Below are positions 1 through 10,900 of a DNA stretch of 64,000 nucleotides, piece after piece (the stretch's first letter is position 1; the number at the start of each line of letters is the position of its first letter). The stretch is taken from NCBI RefSeq assembly GCF_000002595.2, contig NC_057004.1:7539888-7603887 (forward strand). Reading direction: 5' to 3'. The notes beneath the pieces are model-generated. The model did no database searches. It was not told where the DNA came from and saw only the letters and a program-made list of their open reading frames with translations. The stretch is from Chlamydomonas reinhardtii. Its lineage: Eukaryota > Chlorophyta > Chlorophyceae > Chlamydomonadales > Chlamydomonadaceae. The position numbers and the translations under genes were made by a program.

Positions 1-2
1 CC

Positions 3-1609
3 GGCTGCGGCTTGCACCGCGCGCCTGTGGACACGGCGACCAGCCCCGCGCGGGCATTCGGCGGTGTCGGCGTGCCCCCAAAGGCTGGCGCTGCTGCTGG
101 TGCTGCTGGCACTACCTGCGATGCCTCTCGCGGCGGCTCCCCGGACCCCGAGGGCGGAGCCGGGGGCAGCCGCGGCGGCGCGACGTCGGAAGGCGGCGGC
201 ATCGGCGACGGCGAGGAGGCGGTGTCGGAGATCGAGCGCGAGGAGTGGCGACGCCGCCGGGTGGGTGTGGTTGAGCGGAAAGCATGGCACGGATTGCTCT
301 TGATTGCGTGGATGGGCGTGAGAAGTTCGTTATTGATCTGCAGTGAGGGCTCCGTCCGTGCGGCTATAGCTGACTGGTTGCATCGTTGCACGGGGTGATT
401 GCAGGCTGAGATAGAGCGCCAGCGTGCCGAGGCGGCACTGGAGCGCGAGGCGGCACGGCGCGCCCGCGCCGCCGCCGCCGCACCTGGCGGCTCTGGCATG
501 GGTGGCGCTGGCACCGCCGCTGGCAACCCCAACGCTGCCGCTGCTGTGGCGGCCGCCGCCGCAGCTGCGGTGGACGCGGAGCTGCAGCGGCGCATCCGGG
601 AGCGGCTTGCGGAGCACCACCAGGCGGCAGAGGCGGCGGCGGCGGAGGCGGAGGCCAAGGAGCAGCTGAGGATCCGGGTGAGAGCCGTGGCCTTGGGGCG
701 GTGGCGGGAGATGTGCGTTGGCAGCAATGGAGTATGGGCATGCTTGGGGGCGGCTCCCATCCTCGTCTGGCGTCTAGTGCGCGCCGTGCACGTAACCGTC
801 ACCGCAAAACGCCGGGTCCTTCCGGTCTCCCAGCGTCGTTCAATCCATATACCCCCACCTCCCCTGTCCCCCTGCGCCCGCAGGTGCGCCTGCAGCTGCA
901 GGACCGGCACCGCAAGGCGCTGCAGGAGCGCAACCTGGGCAAGCTGCTGCGCGGCCTGGGCGCACTGCCCAAGAGTGAGTGGCTTTCACCGCGCCGCTGG
1001 CGGGCAAGCCGACAATCAGCACAGGGCATGCCCGTGGGGCCTGCCTGCATGCCGCCCACTTGAACCGGGGCATGCACCAGCATCAGCCATGCAGGTGGCC
1101 CTCCCATCCTCTTGCACGCCAACCCGTTCCATTTTGCAGCACCAGCGTGTCCTACTGCATCCGCCCCCTAAACCTGCCTTGCCTCCCGTTTTTACTCCTA
1201 TGCCTTGCCCCCTTGCCTTGCGCCCTCCAGCCGCTCCGCCACTGCGCACGGTGGAGCAGCGCAGCCGCGCGCTCAAGGCCGCGAAGATCCGCTACCACCC
1301 GGACAAGGCCGCGGGCACGCTGGAGGTGAGCGGGATGGCGCTCCGCGGTGCGGTGCGGTGCGGGGACGGCGGAGGCCCAGAGCCGGCTGTTGGCGCCACA
1401 GGGCGCATTTGGACTGGGCATGCACCCGGGCGGTTATGTCCCCGACACGTTGGCGTCATGTCGCGTATGTGGTCAGGGGCCCTCTCAAGTACAGAAACGT
1501 GACACCGCTGCATGTTGACTTTGCTCTCGCATTTTTGTGATCGCAGGCTCTTGTGTACGCGGAGGAGGTGTCGAAGCTACTGAACAGCTGCGAGTGGAAC
1601 GGGCTGTAG
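3..1609 (+). CDS. J-domain-containing protein, 3' part (partial at window start)
   Basis: Five phase-consistent exons: <3-260, 405-677, 884-974, 1231-1325 and 1547-1609, each bounded by GT and CAG. The reading frame is open to the window edge, so the 5' end is missing. The visible protein is Gly/Ala-rich, then a highly charged coiled-coil-like stretch (EIEREEWRRRR running into AEIERQRAEAAL), then a helix (RHRKALQERNLGKLLRGLG). It ends with a J-like domain carrying the diagnostic HPD in IRYHPDK and a closing helix ALVYAEEVSKLLNSCEWNGL before the stop. J-domains stimulate the ATPase of Hsp70 chaperones, and a C-terminal J-domain after a coiled coil recalls auxilin-like proteins. Which Hsp70 or cargo it serves cannot be told. 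The J-domain call is fairly sure; the subfamily is not. Confidence 0.72.
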
Positions 1610-1940
1610 CGGCTGGACGGCGGTGGGGCTCGTTGTGGACTGTCTTCAGAGGCAGCTCGTCCAGCTGTCAGGCACACCGGAATGGGATACCGGCAATCCG
1701 GCCTGATGTGCATTGAGACGTTGCCTGGTTGGTGTACGCGTACGTTGTGTTGGTACCATTACCGGTACTGGTCAGCAAGCACCACTTGCCTTGCCGGTGT
1801 GTACATATAGCTTCTTCTACATCTGTCCGCTCGGGTTTGTTTGCGGGTTCTACGATGCAATCATGGAGTCGCTGTGGGGCACGTAGCTCTGCCATGAAGA
1901 GGCCCTTCAAACAGAACACATGCTCTCTGAATTTAACCCT

Positions 1941-1994
1941 CACTGTTCGATCAACGGCAGCTGGATTCACTGTTCGATCAACGGCAGCTGGATT
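1941..1994. repeat. 27-bp perfect tandem duplication
   Basis: The unit starting CACTGTTCGATCAACGGCAG occurs twice back to back, at 1941-1967 and 1968-1994. It lies in the presumed 3' UTR and looks like a recent slippage or repair duplication. Confidence 0.9.
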
Positions 1995-2038
1995 TTGGTG
2001 GTTTTGGGGATGGCTTTCATGGCCCGTGTGTACGTTTC

Positions 2039-2043
2039 TGTAA
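2039..2043 (+). terminator. TGTAA polyadenylation-type signal for the J-domain gene
   Basis: TGTAA is the usual cleavage/polyadenylation signal of volvocine nuclear genes. It lies 430 nt after the stop codon at 1609. Assignment to this gene is inferred from position only. Confidence 0.45.
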
Positions 2044-2973
2044 ACTTAGGGCCCCCCACCTGGGTGTTTGTACACGAGATCTGCGTGGCATCAGGTGGTC
2101 TTGCACTGCATTGCTGGAATGTGGACCCGTGGCCTGTGGCGTATGCGGTGTGCTTGCGCGCTCGGATTGGCCCCTCTTGTCGTCTTGCATTCATATGCGG
2201 ACAGACTTGTGGCTTTCGCTGCTGCTATCCCATCTGTGTAGATAGAGCGGTGGCGCCTTAGGGCCAAGAGTAATGATGGAGCGGTGGGTGGCGGCAACTG
2301 CAAGGTGTCTCAAGCTGGGGCCGTGCGCAGTCTGTATGCATTGGTCAACCGGGCTTCACTTCGGCCAGGACCATCGTCTGAAACTAGGCAATCTGTTGAA
2401 CCTCAATTTGGGCTGAGGAACCTGCCATGCTATAACACACTACGTCTCCTGCAAACAAGGGTAAGAAAGGTGGAATGTTGTGCAACTCGCCGGGTCATGC
2501 CTGTCGACGCGCCTGAATGCAGCTGAACTGTTGAACTCGCCTTCCGCCCTTTCCCGTGAGGGTGTGAGGCTGGTGGCACGCCACGGACGGGGGTGTCCTG
2601 AAACGCTGAGCTCGAGGGGGTCAGCCCAAAAAGCCAATGCACACAGTGTCGGAAGAGGGTGTCGTAGCGCGAGTACGGCATGAAAGTCAGGTGTTGCTGT
2701 CCCGCCGCTCATGGCGATGGCTCCTGTGACGAGCTGATTCGGGATGTCCAAGGATAATGGCTGATTGTTGAAGTCAGTGCGGTGTGGCAGGGTGCGGCCC
2801 TTATGTTCCTGTCCAGCTGCCATGGGGGAGGCCACTGGGCGAGGTCGGCACAACCCGGTCTCACCCGCGTTGTGGGCACCGTCCAAATTTGCACTCGCTT
2901 CAACCCCGCAAAACTGGTCGGGGCAAAAGTCCGACTAGGAAACTAACCTGACCTACCCCCCACAAATCGTATT

Positions 2974-3867
2974 ATGTCGCTTTTACCATTTCATTCAGGG
3001 AAGCCCTACTACTATTGCTGTGTGTGTGAAGCTGTTTTGGACCCTAGCCATTTGTATTGTAGACGAATTAGCTTTGAAAAGGTACAGAATCTTCAGGGCA
3101 TTAGCGCGGCCGTCCGCGATGTCCTCTCGCGTCAGGGCGATCACGCGTTGCCATACGTGCACAACATTTGTTACAAGCGCGTGCTAGCTTGTCAGTCAGC
3201 AGCAACTCGCAGCGTGCCAAACGCGAAGGAGAAGGCGCGCCGGCTGAGCTTGGGCGTGGGCCCGACGAGCAAGCGCCAGCGGCCAAGCAGCCTGGCGGAG
3301 GCGGAGGCGGAGGCGGAGGATGATGGGGATGATGGTGGGGATGTGGAGGTGGTGGTAGGGGGAAAGGGTGTGCTGGTGCTTGGCAAGCGGCGGCGTGTAC
3401 CGCTGCCGCAGGCGGACGTGCCTTCCAGCATGCCGCTTGCTGAGGGGGAGCCTTCTCTGGCTGGCAAACCTGACTGGCAGCCACTGCTGTCAGCCAGCGT
3501 CCCGCACTCGTCAGGTGTATACTGGATCGGGCTACGACGTGACGGCAAGGTGGTGCCATTGTACCACGGCCAGGCCAGCCACCTAGATGAGCGTGTAGCA
3601 GATCACCGCAGGGCGCTTGAGGGGCGTGGCCCAGACACGCCAGGCGTGTACTGGGGCCTGTTTCTGGCAGCACAGGTGGGCGCGGTTGTGGTGCGGTGGG
3701 AGGAGACGGTGGAGCCCAAGGAGGCGGAGGCCCGTGAGCTCAGCAGCCGCAACTACGCGTTCAACTGCAACGCCAACGGCGGCTACCGCATCAAGGCTGG
3801 TCTGCAGGCGGTGGGCATCAGCCCTGCGGAGGTGCAGGAGGCCTGGGCCAAGCTGGCCAAGCTGTAA
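2974..3867 (+). CDS. Intronless zinc-finger-like / GIY-YIG nuclease-like protein
   Basis: Single open frame of 297 aa. Residues 15-18 (CCVC) and 63-66 (HNIC) give a Cx2C...Hx2C pattern that could bind zinc in the style of a ZAD or treble-clef finger. Residues about 70-165 are a basic then acidic linker with a KRRR-type nuclear-signal candidate. Residues about 181-297 resemble a GIY-YIG domain: GVYWIGL, then PLYHGQAS, then RVADHR, and a late glutamate-rich helix (EETVEPKEAEAREL) where the family's metal-binding Glu would sit. GIY-YIG enzymes cut DNA in repair, homing and transposition. The lack of introns is unusual among these intron-rich neighbours and suggests a retrocopy or mobile-element origin. 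The stop codon overlaps a TGTAA. No terminal repeats were found. The fold call comes from motif pattern only. Confidence 0.55.
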   Translation: MSLLPFHSGKPYYYCCVCEAVLDPSHLYCRRISFEKVQNLQGISAAVRDVLSRQGDHALPYVHNICYKRVLACQSAATRSVPNAKEKARRLSLGVGPTSKRQRPSSLAEAEAEAEDDGDDGGDVEVVVGGKGVLVLGKRRRVPLPQADVPSSMPLAEGEPSLAGKPDWQPLLSASVPHSSGVYWIGLRRDGKVVPLYHGQASHLDERVADHRRALEGRGPDTPGVYWGLFLAAQVGAVVVRWEETVEPKEAEARELSSRNYAFNCNANGGYRIKAGLQAVGISPAEVQEAWAKLAKL

Positions 3868-4665
3868 ACACAAATCGGGACACTCCTGTCGTGTCAGATC
3901 CGTAGTCCGACATTTGCCCCAGTGCCGTACGGCCCTTTCCGTGCGGGGGGTCTTGGGGGCAGATAGGGGGGTTCCCCGACGGCAAAAAGGTCACCCCTGA
4001 CTCCCCCGCGCTCTCAGGCACTTCTCATACATAGCATTGACCTGCTGGTTGAGTGGCAGGGCGGTCTGCGCTCGCCTGCGGTCGAAATGGACGGGTTTTG
4101 GCCAGCCAGCCAGCGAGCTCGATGGGTACGTGCAGGCACGGTCGAGCGGAAACGTGCTGGAGGGGGCATAAACTCACTCAACATGCTATTTAGACACATT
4201 ATACCGCATTGGAATGTATCCCGGAGCAAAATGCAAGAATCAGCCGACCGCCCATTTCGCGACCGAGGTCCCTGAAGCAGCCATTTCCTCAATATCTCAG
4301 CGTTGCCGTGCCTATACGTAGCTATAAGTAGATGTTAGAGGGTCTCTACGGGGGCTAAAAGCAGCTCTTCGCGCAAAATGTCGGGGCATGCAGCTGCATT
4401 TCGCGAGCTCGGCGAACGGACAGGCCGCGGCAGGGCCCATAACAGCTAATCATAACATACATATGTCATGAATAGGCACTTGGGACGGTTTGGGCCTTGG
4501 ACGGTGCCGCGTGTATGGGCACGTCCCGGGTGAGACCGGGTTGGGTCGGCAACGGCAGCAGGGACCACGGAAGGGACGATCCGGGCAACCGCCGCTGCTG
4601 TCAATCCCCCCTCCCTCCCAACCCATAGCATTCTCGTGCCACCGCGTTAAGTTTTCAAGGACACA
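3868..4665. other. Intergenic, no gene supported
   Basis: Short frames only, with no splice-consistent coding signal on either strand. It contains the presumed promoter and 5' UTR of the DoxX-like gene starting at 4666. Confidence 0.5.
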
Positions 4666-6704
4666 ATGAATCTCCTCGCACGTCCTCACATCGCGGCCGG
4701 GCTCTATCCATCCACACGTAGGAAATGCTATGTGCAGACAGGCGCTCAGCAGCTCAAGAATCGCTTGAATACAAGTATCAGGGCTCAAAGTAACAATTCC
4801 AGCAGCGAGCCCACACAGGAGTATGTGACGGGCGGAGAAGTTGTGCGGATGCCGCTTGGCGCCGTCCAGCAAATGCCCGGTGAGCTGTCAACCACTTCAT
4901 TAATGGAAACAAACCAGCGATGAGGTTTGATCTGTGTCGTCCACTCTGGGCTGGGAGGGGTGGTCACTTGCTTCTCGCTGGCCCGCTTGCGGCCATACAC
5001 CAGCCCCTGCTCCCCCCGCCGGACCCCCCCCCCCCCGTCCTCCCTCCCCGCACGCAGAGTCCCAGCAGGCTGCTGTGGTGGCTGGCATCTTCGCTGCCTT
5101 GGCTGCCAGCACCTACCTGTGCTGCACCGTGGCGGGCCCAGCCATCGCGGACAACCTGCCGTGGCTGTACCAGGTGCGGCTGCGCGGGGCGTGTGGCCGC
5201 GCGGGCGTGCGGCTGCGGACTGCGTAGCTTGGTTAGGCTGCGGTGTATGTCCCTGGACCTACACAGGAGTCGCGTGCCCCTGGACCTACACAGGAGGCGC
5301 GCGCCCCCATGTGCCATACGCATGCCCCCTTCACCCCCACCACCACCGCCTCCACAACCGCCAGTGTCACCCCCCACCGCCGCTGCTGCACCCAGGACTT
5401 CGTGGCCAGGCGCACTGTGGTGCTCGGCGGCATCTTCGCGGCGGCGGGTGTGGCGCACTTCACCAGCAAGGACGCCTTCGAGAGCATGGTCCCGCGCCCC
5501 GGCGCCTGGGGCTTCTGGAACCTGCCCGGCTCAGCCGCCTTCCACGTGGAGTGGACCGGTGCGGGCACGGGGCATGTGTGTGTGTGTGTGTGTGTGAAAA
5601 CTTTAAAACGAGAAGAAAGCCCGCCCAACGACGTGTGTGTGTGTGTGTGTGCGTGTGTGCGTGTTTGCTCCAGATGCACCGGGTTTGAACCTCCATGGTT
5701 TTGTGTGTTGGCTTGCGGCTGGCGTGCTGCAAAACGAAGTGTTCTTTGGCTGGGGGCGGGAGGGGAAGTGTGTGGTCAAGCACGCGCCATACTGGCAGGT
5801 AGGGCTGCTGCCGCACCCGGCCACCAGACCGCCGCACATACAACATCCCCTGCAGGTCCATGCCCACCAACCTGACCGCCTCTGCCACCGCGCCAGGTGT
5901 TGCCGAGATCCTGGGCGGCGGCGCGCTGGTGGCGACCAGCACCGTGCCGGCCCTGGCCGCCGCCTACCCCTGGCTGCAGCCGGCGGCGGCGGCCGGCCTG
6001 TTCGCACTGACCGCTGTGGTGACGCCCAGCAACATCTACATGTGCGTCGGGGTGGGGTGGGGTTGGGGGGTAACATTCATACCGTACTTAGTTCGGGCGG
6101 AGCTGTCACAGGAAGCGTGCTGCAACTGGCAGATGCTATGGCACATGCGCCCAGCCCTTGGAAAGTTTAGGGGAAAGCTCCAGGGGGTCTGCATCAGGGT
6201 GGGGCCGCTTGGGCAGGTGCAGGTGCCGGTATTGCGCGGATTACAATACACACCAGCCTCACATGCAGCTCGCACGACGTGGCTGCTGATGCGGCGCCGG
6301 CGCGCCCCTCTACAAGCTCTCCCGGCTCCAGCCACTCCGGCGCCCGCGACCTGTCACATCAACGTGCCGCTGCCACGTTGCCCCCTTGCCACCAGGTTCA
6401 CACACAACGCGCCCGGGCCCGTGCCCAAGGTCATTCCACTGCCGGGCCACTTCATGCGGCTGGTGGTGATGCAGGTGTGTGGGCGGCGTACGGTAGTTTA
6501 CTCCAGAATCCAAAGCAAGCCAAGCGAGTGAACCCAAACCCGCCAGCCAGTGTGTGCATGTGGCGCTGCAAACAGTTATTTCCGTCGCCGCGCGGTGGCT
6601 TGATCGCTTCCACACTCCGCTCCGCAAGCCTGATTGCTCCTCCCGCTCACTCCTGGATGCAGGGATTCTTGCTCAGCCAGTTTTGGGACATGGCGCACCT
6701 GTGA
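4666..6704 (+). CDS. DoxX-like family membrane protein, probably organellar
   Basis: Exons 4666-4879, 5058-5173, 5396-5558, 5897-6041, 6396-6474 and 6663-6704 join in phase to 252 aa. The first 70 residues look like a transit peptide (basic, Ser/Gln/Asn-rich, no acidic cluster at the start). Four hydrophobic segments follow: VVAGIFAALAASTYLC, TVVLGGIFAAAGVAHF, GVAEILGGGALVATSTVPAL and AAAAGLFALTAVV. The family signature is the run FHVEWTG/VAEILGG, made across the 5558/5897 junction, followed by SNIYM and THNAPGP. DoxX-like proteins are small four-helix membrane proteins of mostly unknown function, some linked to quinone or redox chemistry. An alternative acceptor at 5856 was rejected because it breaks phase and the FHxEWTGVAEI motif. 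The family assignment is fairly secure. Confidence 0.75.
5577..5660. repeat. Compound GT microsatellite in intron 3 of the DoxX-like gene
   Basis: Two GT runs flank a unique core (AAAACGAGAAGAAAGCCCGC). Similar cores between GT or CA runs occur in introns near 49.07, 51.53 and 56.39 kb. Confidence 0.7.
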
Positions 6705-7925
6705 CCCGCTTGGCATACACACCAGTAAGCGCCGCTTGGACGTGCGGCGTCCTCCAGCTGGTCTGGTGGGGCAAGCATTGTACGCTTCGGCACACTCGCG
6801 CGCCGCCGGACTGACCAGGCAGGCGGGGCTTCACGATTGCACTCTGAGGCAACTCTAGGCACGTGTGAAAGGGCGGTTTGCGAAGCCGGACAAGGCAGGT
6901 GGTGATGCCGTGCATGAACGTGACGTACTAACGTGTGACTGTGACAGGGCCTGTCGTACTGTTTGCGAGGGCGCAAACGTGGAACGGTGTAGGCGCTTTC
7001 TGCATCCCCTCTGCGTGCATCAGATTGATACCGGTAGTGAGTGTGCCGAAACTTGACATTGTGGTTAGACCGTTAGAGCCTGCGAAAGGACTCAGAAAAG
7101 GACCCCTGCACACTGGGGACTGTCCCGATACTCGATACTGTAATGCTGCATTGACGAGCCTGAGTCGAGAGGGGCCGGTAAAGCTGGTGACACGGCCACA
7201 ATGACGCAAGCACGCAAGTGGCAAGACACCACCGTGCCCTGGTGACAGCTGCAGCTTCAGTACATGCTGGGACATGCACCCGAATCAACACCGCACGTTC
7301 TGCCAGTAATAGCTGAGTCGCAGCCTAACGTCGCCTTCAGGACCTGAATGTGCGTTGCAAGGTGTTATCGCGTCTTGTTGTGTGGAGCGCAGATGTTGCC
7401 AATGAAACTAGCGGGGTTGGGTACAGCGGTGACAAGTGTTCCCGGGTCACGGGAAAAGGGGCTGAGCCCCAGGGGGGGGGTAGAATCTTCCGAAACAGAC
7501 CCCATGCCTCAAATGGATAGAGCTCAACGAGAAAATCACGAATCCGCTTTCAAAATCGAAAATGGGTTTCTGGGTGCAAAGTTATGGATGCGGATGTTAC
7601 AGAGGGGACAGTCCCAGCTCCCGAAGACGCCGAGCCATCACATGCTATCAGGGCCCAACCCCGACTTTGCTGCAAACCCTCCCGCGGGCAAAGTCCGTGT
7701 GACTCCGCGCGCGCACAGTGAGTCCTAGCCAAGCCTCAACCCGCCAGAGCCCCACCGCTGTGCCTCAACGCCACAAGCCTAGGCACAGGAGTGCCGGGAA
7801 ACGTCTAGGCCGCAGGACACACGCACAGCGCACGCACTAACCAGGGCGCAAGCGTCCAGGTACTAGAACGGTCGCCCACACGTGCATCCTGCCCACACAC
7901 AGAGCCACCAACCACGCACAACCTC
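6705..7925. other. 3' UTR of the DoxX-like gene and the LINE 3' flank
   Basis: A TGTAA at 7139-7143 is a candidate cleavage signal for the gene ending at 6704. The 3' end of the LINE on the minus strand must lie between about 7140 and 7925. No poly(T) run, simple repeat tail or target duplication marking that end could be seen. Confidence 0.45.
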
Positions 7926-10900
7926 TCACGGCGAGGGGGGCGGGGAATCAGCTTCATACGGCAAGCGCAAAACCATGCCGTCACCAACAGCCCGAGACAT
8001 GAAGGGATGCGCAAACGGCACAGCGTCCCAACCCTTTGGCCTGATACCCAAAGTCACAAACGTCTGGAGACGACCCCAGAAGTCAGCTACGACGGCAAGT
8101 CCAATGCTCAGCACCCGGGCCGACGGCAGCTTCGCTCGCGCCGCCAACCCGGCCATAACCACACGCTGCCGACCAAAGTCCAGGGCAGACATAGCAGCGA
8201 GACACACCACATCCCACACAGGTGGCGCAAGCCCCGCAGGCGGGCGCACTAACCACAACTCCTCACGTGAGAAGGCACTTAGAGCCTCCTCCGGCATGAA
8301 ACCCATAGCCATCCCCATACTTTCCCGCAGTGACAGCGCAACAGTGCAGTCCCAAAACCAGTGACGCCGGTCCCCATCCTGCATGTCCACCCCACACGCC
8401 CAACACGGGTCAACAGTAACGCCTCGCGCCCGCTCGCTAGCATGCCGTGGAAACGCCCAGCAAGCGTTGGCGGCCACACGCCACAGTGCTTCCTTATGAT
8501 GATTCTCCCATTTCAGCGACCACAAGCGGGCCAAGGTGCACACGAAGGCCCCCGCCGCCAGGGCAGCCCCCACCCCCGACACACCCGCATCGCACACATA
8601 CTGCAAATGCTTAGCCTTCAGGGCGGCTAACTGTGGAGCCATTTGTAGCACGGTCCCCGCCTTCACCGTATAGGCAGTGAGCAGGATGGGCGGCCCCCCG
8701 CACTGCAACCATCCGAGTCCCCGCACCACCCGTTGCACCGACGCCGCCGTAGCACTCACGACGTCGGCCACCGGGAGCGGCAGCGCGGCGGCAGGCCCCC
8801 GAGCCAGCTGGGCCGCACGCGCGGCGGCAGCCCAGCCAGCGGGAAGAAGGGCCACCGCCGCCGCAAACCGGTCGGCCGCCTCTTGAGGCGACGCCGGCCC
8901 CGGCAGGGGCGACGGCAGGCGTGCCCGCGTGCTCCAGTGCAGCACCCGCCTCCACACAGCAGTCACATACATATCCGCACTCGCTTCACCAGACCGGGAA
9001 CCCTCCGCCCAAGGGCTTGTCAATGCCTGCCGCAGTTCGTTCAGGCCGTCATGCGCTGCAACCAGCTGGCCCACACACGCCAGTCCCGGCAGAGCGAACA
9101 AATCCGCGAAAGCCAATTCCCACGTGCGGCCGTCCACACACAGCGCCGGGTTAGCCCACAACGGCACATGACTCACCCACGCGCCCGGCTCGGGCGGCGC
9201 CACAAGAGTCACCGCGGGCAATGCAGTCATGGCTTTCAGCAGGCGCGCAAACGGCTTGCCCGCCGGGGTGAGCGGCTTATTCAGCACACGGTCCGCGGCC
9301 CCCCGCACCAAGAAACGCAGGGGCGTTGCCGCCGGGTGCACCTGGCGCAGCCACGCCGCCGCGACCCGGGTCCACGGGGGCACGTACGGCAGCAGACCAC
9401 ACACACCCAACACACACCGGACCACGAGACCGGCTTGCCGCGCTTTCACATGCGGCACCAGCGGCAACAGGCCCGCCCCCCCCACCGCCGGAGGCAGTTG
9501 CATAAGGTCAATGGAGAGGCCAACCGGGCGTGCATGTGGGCTGGCATCAAACTGGGCCGGCGACAGTCGCCGATCCACCACCGCCGCCACCCTGGCTAGC
9601 AGCCGGTCCACAACGTACAGTTGGGGGAGACCCGCAAATTCCAAATGATACAGGACCTTGCCCAAAGCATAAGCCGACGCCGCGGCCGCCCGACCAAACA
9701 TGGACACGGGCATGCGCGCGATTTTACTCAGCACCCCCATCACGGCCTCAAACGTAACTGGTGGGGAGCATGCGCCCCAATCCCCGTAATGCACCCCTAG
9801 TGACTTGGCCGCCGGCACCACACGCCAGCCAGGGGGCAGGGGCGGGCCAGCCATGCCGGCCGGCAGGGCGCCAGCACCGCCGACCGTCCCCATCACCATC
9901 AGTTCAACTTTAGTCATATTTAACCGTTGTCCAGACGCCCGCCGAAACACATCCATGTCCGCCAGGAACCCCGGCACCGCCTGAAACCCCTCCAGAAACG
10001 GCGTGCAATCATCCGCATACTGGGACGCCAGCACCGAAGCAAGGTTAGCGAGCACACCATGCCCCCGGCTGCGTAGCCATGACAGAAGGGCTTGTGCCAC
10101 AGCGAGGTAGAGCAACGGAGCCAACGGGCAGCCCTGCCGCACGCCCGCCATCAACGGCACCCATCCTGACACACGTCCATTCACCAACGCCGCCCCACGT
10201 GTATCAGTTAACAGGCGGGACACCCACGTAAGAAAGCCCGCCCCCACGCCCATGCGCTCCAGACACGCGAGCAGAAAAGAGCGGTCCACCGTATCATACG
10301 CCTTGTAAAAGTCGAGGAAGGCCGCCACAGCCGGGGCCTTTTTGGCGGCTTTCAACAGGCCAGGAGTAAGTTGGAGCAAGAGGACGTTATCGGCAATGCG
10401 ACGGTCCGTCAGAAACGCAGTTTGCTCAGGGTCTATGACACGCCCAAACACCGGTTGCAGTCGCAAGCACAACACCCGGGCAAGGGTGCGGTAATCGGTA
10501 TCCGTCAGCGTGATGGGGCGATAATTAGAGGGCTCGGTAGGGTCGCCCGACTTAAAGAAGAAAGACCACACGCCATCCAGGAGCCCGTCAGGCACCCCAG
10601 CCCCCTCCCCCACCGCCGTAAACACATCCGCTAGGACCGGCGCAAAAACACTGTCATAGTGTTGGTATAACTCCACCGGTATGCCGTCAGGGCCCGCCGC
10701 GCGCCCAGCCGGCGCAGCGGCTAGCGCCGCGCGCACCTCCGCCGCCGAGACCGCAACCCGCCCCAGCTGATCCGCCTCTTCGGCTGTACACCGGCGCCCG
10801 TGCTGTTGCAGCGCATCCAGGACTTGCGTGCGGGCATCCGGAGCGGGCGGCGGCGCGGCACTGACGTCCCTCCAGTACCGCGCCATCACCTGCCCCATGA

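Larger units (their letters stand above)
1610..2973. other. Intergenic; 3' UTR of the J-domain gene and upstream region of the next ORF
   Basis: No coding signal was supported here. It holds a 27-bp tandem duplication (1941-1994) and a TGTAA at 2039-2043 that is a plausible cleavage signal for the gene ending at 1609. The rest is unremarkable and less GC-rich than the genes. Confidence 0.6.

Noticed and set aside
5856-5896. Alternative acceptor giving an earlier exon in the DoxX-like gene
   Set aside because: It needs a different donor phase and breaks the conserved FHVEWTG/VAEILGG junction. The acceptor at 5896/5897 restores it.
7140-7925. LINE target-site duplication and 3' tail
   Set aside because: I looked for a poly(T) or simple-repeat end and a matching flank near 14.4-14.9 kb but found none that I could support.
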